Of a stretch of 5,637 nucleotides of DNA, positions 1-5,637 are shown one piece after another. Both the position numbers and the translations under genes were made by a program. Origin of the DNA: an uncultured Lachnospiraceae bacterium (GTDB lineage Bacteria > Bacillota > Clostridia > Lachnospirales > Lachnospiraceae); assembly GCA_910579645.1 (NCBI GenBank), contig CAJTVK010000196.1, positions 1 through 5,637 on the forward strand, in the 5' to 3' direction. Every line of letters begins with the position of its first letter. The stretch's first letter is position 1. The notes below the pieces were generated by a model. That model was given only the letters and a program-made list of their open reading frames with translations. It was not told where the DNA came from and did not search any database.

Positions 1-68
1 CACGGGCGTCCGCCTTCCAACACAATATTCAGGCTTCCCTGTTACGGAAATCAAACAATTGATATTAT

Positions 69-1796
69 TCAGAAAAAGCCGTCGGTTTCCGGAATAACCT
101 CATCCGGGCCGGCATCATATTTTTCCATTAGGTCGTCAATGTCTCCTGTGTAAGTAAATCCGCAATAGGCATTAGATACGCTTTCGCCTTCTCCCGAATA
201 TTTAGGGACGGAAGGGAGGGTGTCTACATATAAGCGAACCCATACGGTGCGTTCCCTTGGCTCTGTGGGGGAGATGTCGCTGATTGCCGGACCGTAGGGA
301 GCATAGTCTATGCCTGCGGCCTGCGCTATGGTGGCCTGGAATTCGGCCAAGCTGATGGGCGCATCGTTCACTGCCATCTCGTCATGTGTTTCATTAGCAT
401 TTTTCATAAAGAAGATAACCTGAGAATCTCTCGGGCCTCCGTGGTCGGATGTGACAATGATGGTGGCATCATCATAAACCCCCAGTTCCTTTAGCTGGCT
501 TAGGTATTCTTCCACAATGACCATGCAGCCTTTTGCCGTCTCTTCCATGGAGGATTTTTCGGTGTACTGACCGTCCGCCGTGGTATCATAGCTATGGGTT
601 CCCGACAGATGCTGGAAAATGTAATAATTGGATTCCTTATCGGTTTTCAGGCCTTCTTCCAGTAAATGCCCGTAGTAACGATGATTTTCATGGCTCACTC
701 CCCTGCTCTTGGGTGTCATGATTTCCGAATACTCCCCCACATTGGTATATAGGTACGGCTTCAGCGCATATGGGAACATGCGGTAGCCGGACATTTTCAG
801 CATTGTTTTTGTCAGAAGCGGGTAGTCTACATTGAAATCCTGGCCGGCATTTGTCACATTGGAAAAGACTCCCTGAAGAATTTCTGCACTGTTCATGCCG
901 CAAAGCATGTTTTTATCCGGAGTATAAATATTCGAGACAAAATTTTGGTCACGCAATGCCTTATAAAATCCCACCGCTTTTTCGTCCTGCCATATTTTTG
1001 AAGTCCAGTCGTTGACCGTAAGCGACGGATCCGGCGCGGAACCGGATAAAATATGCGCCAGCGACGGATAGGTGCCGAAATAGGTACAATCCGTATTGCC
1101 GTAATAAGTAAAGTCATTCATGCAGTCCAGCAAGTCCGGATATTTCTCCATTGCAGGGTCAATATACTGATTGCTGAAATAATCCAGCACCAAGACGATG
1201 ATGTTTTTATCGGCAGATACCATAAACTGGTTTTCACCGGAAAGATACCATTCTCCTTCCTCGTATTTATAGGCAGTCTCTTCCGCCGAAAGCATCAGGG
1301 AAATCCATGCTGCCGACTGGATGCCGATCAGAAAGACTGCGCCGAAACAAATTACATTCTGCCAGATTTTTTCTTTCCATATGGAAAGTCCTGCTGCCAA
1401 GACAATGATCAGCAGCCACAGAATCACATTGGCCGCTGCCTGCCCTCCGTTAATCCGGTATCCCTCCGGGTTCATTCCAAGCAAATCCAGCCCTTCATTG
1501 ATAAACATAACCTGCGCATAGCCTGCCACGGATAATCCGAAAATCACCGACAAAATGATTTTTCTTGCCGTCGCAGGCAGAAAGGCGGTAATCAGGCTTA
1601 CCGCGGCAGAGCATATAACTGCGGCTGCCGCCAATATCCATACAAATTCCCCGTATACAAATTTAAATTCCGCCACATTTACAAAAAATATTTCCGCCGG
1701 CCCAAAAATCATTAACATAAATGCAAACAAAAAGCAGACCAGAAATGCTATGCCGAAATCTTTTCTTCTTGTTTTACCGGTAAAATTTTCTTTCAT
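69..1796 (-). CDS. LTA-synthase-like membrane transferase (sulfatase/alkaline phosphatase fold)
   Basis: 575 residues. Five predicted membrane helices (about 14-34, 50-72, 79-99, 121-139, 147-169) are followed by an extracytoplasmic alkaline-phosphatase-superfamily domain (about 198-510), the layout of lipoteichoic acid synthases and phosphoglycerol/phosphoethanolamine transferases. Visible metal and catalytic elements: NIIVLVLD (198-205, metal ligand D205), GTYPSLAHILSG (241-252, T242 the likely nucleophile), LSGTH (397-401, H401) and VTSDHGG (448-454, D451 and H452). LtaS enzymes have Glu at the first metal position, so Asp here points to a neighbouring subfamily. The C-terminal end (about 550-575) is acidic. 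AGGA (1804-1807) lies 7 nt before the ATG. The last visible gene of the operon, it follows aepX by 64 nt with no terminator between them. It probably transfers a phospho- or phosphono-alcohol group from a lipid donor onto a surface glycan or lipid; a hydrolase role cannot be excluded. Fold certain, substrate unknown. Confidence 0.87.
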   Translation of the reverse strand: MKENFTGKTRRKDFGIAFLVCFLFAFMLMIFGPAEIFFVNVAEFKFVYGEFVWILAAAAVICSAAVSLITAFLPATARKIILSVIFGLSVAGYAQVMFINEGLDLLGMNPEGYRINGGQAAANVILWLLIIVLAAGLSIWKEKIWQNVICFGAVFLIGIQSAAWISLMLSAEETAYKYEEGEWYLSGENQFMVSADKNIIVLVLDYFSNQYIDPAMEKYPDLLDCMNDFTYYGNTDCTYFGTYPSLAHILSGSAPDPSLTVNDWTSKIWQDEKAVGFYKALRDQNFVSNIYTPDKNMLCGMNSAEILQGVFSNVTNAGQDFNVDYPLLTKTMLKMSGYRMFPYALKPYLYTNVGEYSEIMTPKSRGVSHENHRYYGHLLEEGLKTDKESNYYIFQHLSGTHSYDTTADGQYTEKSSMEETAKGCMVIVEEYLSQLKELGVYDDATIIVTSDHGGPRDSQVIFFMKNANETHDEMAVNDAPISLAEFQATIAQAAGIDYAPYGPAISDISPTEPRERTVWVRLYVDTLPSVPKYSGEGESVSNAYCGFTYTGDIDDLMEKYDAGPDEVIPETDGFF

Positions 1797-1860
1797 ACAA
1801 TAATCCTATCCTTTCCATAGCCTCAGCCTAACCAAGAAACCTTATGCCCCATGCCTCATT

Positions 1861-3156
1861 CTACATATCATCAATCAAGGTAATGATTTCCTTAAAAGGC
1901 ATCAGCCTGGAATCCACTTCCAAAGCCCTGTGGTTTTTCAATATCTCCACCGCCGTGCTCTGCATTGCCGGGAATGCGCTGCGGGTCAGCTGGTTTGCAT
2001 AAATTACAATATTTACCCCATGGCTGCTCAGTTCCGCCTCCGTGACGCCATTATACGACGTAGGGACAACCACGATAGGCGTATGAACGTCTTCCTTCCG
2101 GAAAGCATCGCAGAAAGCAAAAATTTCATCGGGCTCTGTTTTCCTGGAATGAATCATAATGCCGTCGGCACCCGCCTTTACATATGCAAAAGCACGTTTC
2201 AGCGCATCTTCCTGCCCTTTGTCAAGGATAAGGCTTTCAATCCTTGCAATAATCATAAATTCTTCGGTTCTCTGCGCATTTTTTCCCGCACGGATTTTCG
2301 CACAGAAGTTCTCCACGGAATCCTGCGTCTGCCTGACTTCCGTACCGAACAAAGAATTTTTCTTCAGCCCCGTCTTATCTTCTATAATAACCGCCGACAC
2401 GCCCATACGCTCTAAAGTCCGGATATTGTATACAAAATGCTCCACCAATCCGCCCGTATCCCCGTCAAGGATAATCGGCTTGGTCGTCACTTCCATAATA
2501 TCGTCTATCGTCCTTATGCGGGAAGACATATCTACCAGTTCGATATCCGGCTTGCCCTTTGCCGTGGAATCACATAAGCTGGACAGCCACATAGCGTCGA
2601 ACTGATCCAATTCCCCGTTATGCTCAACCACCGTTTTTTCCGCTATCAGACCCGTAAGGCCGCTATGCGCCTCGATTGCCTTCACAATAGGGCATAATTT
2701 CAGCAGCTTTCGCAGCCTTTTTCTCCGAAATTCCGGCATGGCCAGCTTTTCTTTCATATTGTCATCTATCTTTCTGATGTTCTCATTGTAAGTGTAGCCC
2801 ACCTCTATCAGCTTTCCGCCGTGCTTGTTCAGGTTCTTGAGCACATTCTCCCTAATGGCATTTTCCGGCCCTCTGCACCAATTGTCTCCATGGATGACAT
2901 AATCCGGCTTTAACTGTGCGATAATATTATCATACATAATCTCGTTCTGGATGACGACTTCGGACACCAGCCCTGTTTCTTCCAGCATTTTCTTCCGCTC
3001 TTCCATAGAAATCGTGGGAAACCGATTATATTTTATCATTGCCTTGTCGCTGAGAATCCCTGCCGTCACCTCTCCGTACCTATTTGCTTCTCTTAAAATA
3101 TTGAGATGTCCCTCATGTATAATATCCGTGCAAAAACATGCATATACTCTGCTCAT
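1861..3156 (-). CDS. aepX: Bifunctional cytidylyltransferase / phosphoenolpyruvate mutase
   Basis: 431 residues from the chosen ATG (440 if the upstream ATG at 3183 is used); the chosen start brings the first beta strand (SRVYACFCTD) to the N-terminus as is usual. Residues 1-130 are a nucleotidyltransferase fold of the HxGH class (HEGH, 14-17; HGDNW, 89-93), as in glycerol-3-phosphate cytidylyltransferases. Residues about 155-425 are a PEP mutase: MWLSS (189-193), the metal-site DGDTGG (231-236), the mutase hallmark EDKTGLKKNS (259-268, pattern EDK-x5-NS), ARIES (304-308) and MIHSR (334-338). PEP mutase converts PEP to phosphonopyruvate, the C-P bond-forming step of nearly all phosphonates. 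The same domain order occurs in Fom1 of fosfomycin synthesis, whose N-terminal domain cytidylylates a phosphonate. Odd point: where the RTEGISTT-type motif of such transferases is expected, this protein has TYNENIRK (122-129). The gene follows the transferase fusion by 32 nt, so the activated product probably feeds that enzyme. The mutase call is near certain; the cytidylyltransferase substrate is not known. Confidence 0.93.
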   Translation of the reverse strand: MSRVYACFCTDIIHEGHLNILREANRYGEVTAGILSDKAMIKYNRFPTISMEERKKMLEETGLVSEVVIQNEIMYDNIIAQLKPDYVIHGDNWCRGPENAIRENVLKNLNKHGGKLIEVGYTYNENIRKIDDNMKEKLAMPEFRRKRLRKLLKLCPIVKAIEAHSGLTGLIAEKTVVEHNGELDQFDAMWLSSLCDSTAKGKPDIELVDMSSRIRTIDDIMEVTTKPIILDGDTGGLVEHFVYNIRTLERMGVSAVIIEDKTGLKKNSLFGTEVRQTQDSVENFCAKIRAGKNAQRTEEFMIIARIESLILDKGQEDALKRAFAYVKAGADGIMIHSRKTEPDEIFAFCDAFRKEDVHTPIVVVPTSYNGVTEAELSSHGVNIVIYANQLTRSAFPAMQSTAVEILKNHRALEVDSRLMPFKEIITLIDDM

Positions 3157-3158
3157 TT

Positions 3159-3177
3159 CCACCCCTAGCTTTCCTCC
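3159..3177 (-). promoter_or_regulatory. Ribosome binding region that places the aepX start
   Basis: On the minus strand AGGGG (3162-3166) sits 5 nt before the ATG at 3154-3156, and GGAGG (3173-3177) sits 16 nt before it. The upstream in-frame ATG at 3181-3183 has only AGGA directly abutting it, which is a poor ribosome site. An in-frame GTG at 3160-3162 is 10 nt after GGAGG and remains a possible alternative, adding two residues. Confidence 0.6.
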
Positions 3178-3188
3178 GGCCATTCCTG

Positions 3189-5132
3189 CTAATCGTCTTC
3201 TTCCTCATGTTTCTTTTCAAAATAACGCAGTCTTTCTATCAGATAGTCCGCACCGGCCTGACTGCTGGAACCGATATGATAAATATATTTTTCCCGTATC
3301 CTTTTCAGGCTATCGGGTGAGAACTGATTACTGTTCAGCAATTCCTGCACAACGTCCGGCAGTTGCTGCAGTTTATCCGGGTCCACGCTCTTCCCTATTT
3401 CGCTGCGCAGTTCTATGTCAATAGGAGTAATCCCCAATTCCTCATAATCCTCATTCATAATTTTCATTGGCGTATTGATGAACAACGAAGGCTTCAGCGT
3501 GGCAAAAGAATATTCAAAGGCAATGCTTGACCAGTCCGTTATGACAAGATCCGCCTCATATACGGTAGTATTGGATGAAAAATCAGTCTGCAGCTCCATA
3601 TCGCCGCGGGAATCCATATGGTATCTCTCACGCAGGTATTCCAGCCTGTCCCCCTCATGGCGCACAAACTGCGGATGCGGCCTGATAATCAGCTTATACC
3701 CCAGCCCCTCCAGATTATCCAGTATTTCCTCTATGCAGGAGGACAGAATATTATCTTTCTGCCAAGAAGGCGCAATCAGTATTTCCGGAACCGCTTTCTG
3801 CCTCTTTTCCATCTTTCCGTATGCGGAAATCATATTGTCAATGACTCCCGACCCCCACTCCACAATCTTTTTTTCCGGCAGGTGATATAACTGCTCCCTT
3901 TTACGGATTTCCTCCGTACATAAAAAGCCCGATGAGAAAATAGTGTCAAAATGATCCAATGCATCTTTATGGAACGTAAGGTTCGGGCTGTTCACATCAT
4001 GGGGAACATAAATATATTCATTGTCCTTACGGACCAAGGATCTCTTTATATGAAAATTTTCCAAGTCCGGCGTAGTCATTACGACAAGATCTGCCTCCAG
4101 CTTCATCATAAGGATAATCAGCTTATGCTCTCCGATATAAAATGTGCGGAACCTGTCGCTTTCCATCTGAAAAACCCGATCCTCCGGATCGCTGGAAATA
4201 TAATTGATGACCACATTGGTTCTTTCCAATAAAGCTTCGATAAGATTCTGAAAATATTTGTAAAATCCGTTCTTTTCGGAATAAAATACAATCTGCATCT
4301 CATAATCTTTAAAAAACCGTTTATAGTCCGCCCTTTCCCGTTTACCGTAGGGATTTTTTTCAAACGGCTTTTTCTTGGATGATTTATGAAATGCCGCACT
4401 CTCAGCCAGTTCCTTCCGGCTCTTTTCCAGTGCATCATAATCAATATATTTCCTTGGATCCATAATAATGTTCAGAAGGTACAGCTGTGCGACGGAAAGC
4501 AGGTTGCTGCAGGTCCAATATACACCCACCCCTGTTTTCACAAAGAAACCCAGATACAAAGACAATCCGATAGACAATGCCATCGTGCCATATTTATTCA
4601 GCTTACTTTGTTCGGACTGAAGCACATTCACCCTATTCTGTATAAAGCACATAAACCATGCGGAAAGTGCGGCAATAAGAGGAATTACGAACGTAATTCC
4701 GCCCGTCTGTGCCGGTATGGAAGACAAATCCATGCCTCCGGCCACTGTATTTAAAGTGCCTGCGCCCGTCCGGAAAATATGTCTGGCCGGATCGTTGATG
4801 ACGTCAATGACGCCCATCAGCAGAATCAGCTGAAGAATCAGCGGAATCAAGTCCGCCAATGGCTGATAATGCTCTTTCTTATAAAGTTCATACTGCTCTT
4901 CTGATATTTTCTCACCGTTGCCGAAATATTTTGCCTTAATAAAATTCATCTCCGGCTGCATTTTTACCATTTTTATGGAATTTCTCTGCACCATAAGGGA
5001 TACCGGAAACAGAACAATCTTGGTCAGAAAGGTAAAGAACAGAATGGACCAAAAATAATTATGCAGTAAATGATAGCTGAAATACATCAGCCATCCCAAA
5101 ATGTTGCCAATCAGGCTGATTATACTATTCAT
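3189..5132 (-). CDS. YidC/Oxa1-like membrane domain fused to TagB/TagF-like polyol-phosphate transferase
   Basis: 647 residues with two unrelated domains. The N-terminal part (1-225) matches the YidC/Oxa1 insertase fold: an amphipathic start, TM1 about 26-46 ending TKIVLFP, a charged cytoplasmic hairpin (48-90, including MQPEM at 58-62), TM2 91-112, TM3 145-165, TM4 182-198 and TM5 203-223 with the family's typical YW..SNLLS..Q. A basic linker (about 235-275) leads to a CDP-glycerol glycerophosphotransferase-type domain (about 278-640) with IAPSW (453-457), RPHP (484-487) and TDWSS (532-536), the family's sugar/polyol-nucleotide transferase motifs. Family topology puts this domain in the cytoplasm, where teichoic-acid polymerases act. 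The usual HGTPLK-type motif is replaced by PHDVNS (377-382). There is no N-terminal signal or lipobox, unlike many Gram-positive YidC proteins. GGAG lies 4 nt before the ATG, which overlaps the upstream gene. The product is probably a membrane-tethered transferase building or decorating a surface polymer; whether the YidC part inserts proteins is unknown. Confidence 0.88.
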   Translation of the reverse strand: MNSIISLIGNILGWLMYFSYHLLHNYFWSILFFTFLTKIVLFPVSLMVQRNSIKMVKMQPEMNFIKAKYFGNGEKISEEQYELYKKEHYQPLADLIPLILQLILLMGVIDVINDPARHIFRTGAGTLNTVAGGMDLSSIPAQTGGITFVIPLIAALSAWFMCFIQNRVNVLQSEQSKLNKYGTMALSIGLSLYLGFFVKTGVGVYWTCSNLLSVAQLYLLNIIMDPRKYIDYDALEKSRKELAESAAFHKSSKKKPFEKNPYGKRERADYKRFFKDYEMQIVFYSEKNGFYKYFQNLIEALLERTNVVINYISSDPEDRVFQMESDRFRTFYIGEHKLIILMMKLEADLVVMTTPDLENFHIKRSLVRKDNEYIYVPHDVNSPNLTFHKDALDHFDTIFSSGFLCTEEIRKREQLYHLPEKKIVEWGSGVIDNMISAYGKMEKRQKAVPEILIAPSWQKDNILSSCIEEILDNLEGLGYKLIIRPHPQFVRHEGDRLEYLRERYHMDSRGDMELQTDFSSNTTVYEADLVITDWSSIAFEYSFATLKPSLFINTPMKIMNEDYEELGITPIDIELRSEIGKSVDPDKLQQLPDVVQELLNSNQFSPDSLKRIREKYIYHIGSSSQAGADYLIERLRYFEKKHEEEDD

Positions 5133-5382
5133 CGGACTCCATTTCCTTATTATGCTTCTTTCTGCTCTGCTTCTTCTTCATCTTCCGGAAGAATTTTGCT
5201 ATCTTATGCCTGTAAATTGTGCAGGCAGCCCCTACGGCAATGAATACGCCGGCCACGGCCTGAATGACATAGGTGACCGCGGAAGGGTCAATATATGCAA
5301 AGGCGGTATTGCTGAACAGGAAAAAGAAACAGGTGAAGAAATACATGAATTTGAAAACAGCCAGTCCTTTTTTTATTCTCAT
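5125..5382 (-). CDS. Small secreted/membrane protein with signal peptide and basic cytoplasmic tail
   Basis: First gene of the operon, 85 residues. Residues 1-29 look like a signal peptide: a basic start (MRIKK), a hydrophobic core at about 8-25, and AFA at 27-29 as a signal peptidase I site. The mature protein would begin YIDPSAV (30-36), followed by a single membrane helix at about 35-57, and end in a strongly basic tail (58-80, many K and R) that should face the cytoplasm. An AGGA lies 10 nt before the ATG (5393-5396). Its stop overlaps the next start by 8 nt (ATGAATAG), so the two proteins are probably translationally coupled and made in step. I do not recognise a characterised family. 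From its position it could be a partner subunit or assembly factor of the YidC-TagF-like protein, which itself lacks a signal peptide; that role is inference. If the signal is not cleaved, it would be a two-helix membrane protein. Confidence 0.8.
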   Translation of the reverse strand: MRIKKGLAVFKFMYFFTCFFFLFSNTAFAYIDPSAVTYVIQAVAGVFIAVGAACTIYRHKIAKFFRKMKKKQSRKKHNKEMESDE

Positions 5383-5425
5383 AATAATCGCATCCTTTCT
5401 GCTTGGTATGGCATTGTGTCGTCTG

Positions 5426-5495
5426 ATTATTTTCTGAAACTGCGCAAATGCCCTTGATATGGGGATTTGTTTGGAATATTCTGTCTGAAAATAAT
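5426..5495 (-). repeat. Inverted repeat in the operon leader
   Basis: The leader RNA contains ATTATTTTC (complement of 5487-5495) and, about 52 nt later, its perfect complement GAAAATAAT (complement of 5426-5434). The nine pairs are almost all A-U and the enclosed loop is long, so the stem alone would be weak. Inside it lies a short GC segment around 5441-5464. No known riboswitch signature was recognised. It may be chance in an AT-rich leader. Confidence 0.25.
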
Positions 5496-5502
5496 TTCTT
5501 AT

Positions 5503-5531
5503 ATTCTATAACCAAATAATTTAAAAGTCAA
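5503..5531 (-). promoter_or_regulatory. Sigma-A-type promoter for the four-gene operon
   Basis: On the minus strand there is a -35 hexamer TTGACT (5526-5531) and a -10 hexamer TAGAAT (5503-5508). Each matches the consensus at five of six positions, and they are exactly 17 bp apart. The spacer is AT-rich. Transcription would start near 5496, giving a leader of roughly 115 nt before the first gene. No extended -10 TG is present at the usual place. It is the only strong promoter I see upstream of the operon, and it suggests vegetative, housekeeping expression. I did not recognise an operator within it. Confidence 0.8.
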
Positions 5532-5580
5532 GGCGGAGTAAAAATCCTTTTTTTGCTTCTGTTTTTATAGAAGGGCATGT

Positions 5581-5637
5581 GCTGGAGGGCGGACGCGTCG
5601 GAAGGGAGCGCTTGGCGGGCGGGGCGGGCTAGGGCGG
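5581..5637. other. GC-rich block at the right edge with G-quadruplex pattern
   Basis: 46 of the 57 bases are G or C, whereas the next 120 bases inward (5461-5580) have only 35 of 120. The plus strand carries four runs of three or more G separated by 1-3 bases (5617-5634), which fits the usual G-quadruplex pattern. No convincing protein is seen in any frame, although two minus-strand frames stay open for tens of codons. It could be the edge of a dispersed intergenic repeat, the tail of a foreign segment, or an assembly-edge artefact; the sequence alone does not decide. Confidence 0.5.

Noticed and set aside
1..68. Terminator after the LtaS-like gene
   Set aside because: Only weak 4-5 bp stems (around 45-64 and 30-52 on the minus strand) without a U tract; no terminator can be supported, so the operon may continue left.
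1053..1535. Plus-strand open frame of 160 codons
   Set aside because: It lies wholly inside the LtaS-like gene on the other strand, has no plausible ribosome site or recognisable domain, and its composition is that of an antisense shadow.
69..1796. True sulfatase
   Set aside because: There is no CxPxR/SxPxR formylglycine signature; the nucleophile region reads GTYPSL with Thr, and five N-terminal membrane helices favour an LtaS-type transferase.
1797..1860. Internal promoter, small gene or hairpin in the 64-nt gap before the LtaS-like gene
   Set aside because: Only short GGCAT/GGCT direct repeats and the ribosome site are visible; no -35/-10 pair, stable stem or credible frame.
1861..3156. 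Isocitrate lyase or 2-methylisocitrate lyase instead of PEP mutase
   Set aside because: These share the fold but have a KKCGH/KRCGH-type loop with a catalytic Cys; here the loop is EDKTGLKKNS, the mutase signature.
2951..3424. Plus-strand open frame of 157 codons across the aepX/YidC-TagF junction
   Set aside because: It overlaps two clearly real minus-strand genes and shows no motif; treated as a shadow.
5288..5515. Minus-strand open frame of 75 codons upstream of and overlapping the 85-aa gene
   Set aside because: Its start lies upstream of the expected transcription start near 5496, within a few bases of the -10 box, it has no ribosome site, and it is out of frame with the signal-peptide-bearing small protein.
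5533..5575. Possible terminators: CTTCT/AGAAG hairpin (minus strand) and GGA/TCC followed by T7 (plus strand)
   Set aside because: The first hairpin is followed by A residues, not U; the second has only three stem pairs. Neither is a credible intrinsic terminator.

Overview
The window holds a compact four-gene operon, all on the minus strand and read from right to left. It looks like chromosomal DNA of a low-to-mid-GC Firmicute, most likely a Clostridia/Lachnospiraceae-type gut bacterium. That is inferred from the AGGA-type ribosome sites, the consensus housekeeping promoter, the TagF/LtaS-type surface-polymer domains and the style of the proteins; no rRNA or taxonomic marker is present.

Layout in transcription order: a near-consensus sigma-A-type promoter (5503-5531) and a leader of about 115 nt; an 85-aa secreted or membrane-anchored small protein (5125-5382); overlapping it by 8 nt, a 647-aa fusion of a YidC/Oxa1-type membrane insertase fold with a cytoplasmic TagB/TagF-type polyol-phosphate transferase (3189-5132); after 32 nt, a bifunctional cytidylyltransferase-phosphoenolpyruvate mutase (aepX/Fom1-like, 1861-3156); after 64 nt, a five-helix membrane protein with an extracytoplasmic alkaline-phosphatase/sulfatase-fold domain of the LTA-synthase type (69-1796). 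No terminator is visible in the 68 bases after the last stop, so the operon may continue past the left edge.

Taken together (inference), the locus looks like machinery for a phosphonate-containing or phosphonate-decorated cell-surface polymer. The mutase makes the C-P bond (PEP to phosphonopyruvate). The cytidylyltransferase domain would activate a phosphonate, or a polyol phosphate, as a CMP/CDP derivative. The TagF-like domain, tethered at the inner leaflet by the YidC-like part, would transfer it. The LtaS-like enzyme would act on the outside. The phosphonopyruvate decarboxylase and aminotransferase needed to pull the unfavourable mutase reaction forward are not in the window, so the final phosphonate cannot be named. 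The most unusual item is the YidC-TagF fusion.

The right edge (5581-5637) is a sharply different, very GC-rich block (46 of 57 bases G or C) with a G-quadruplex-type pattern. Other open frames on either strand are shadows of these four genes.
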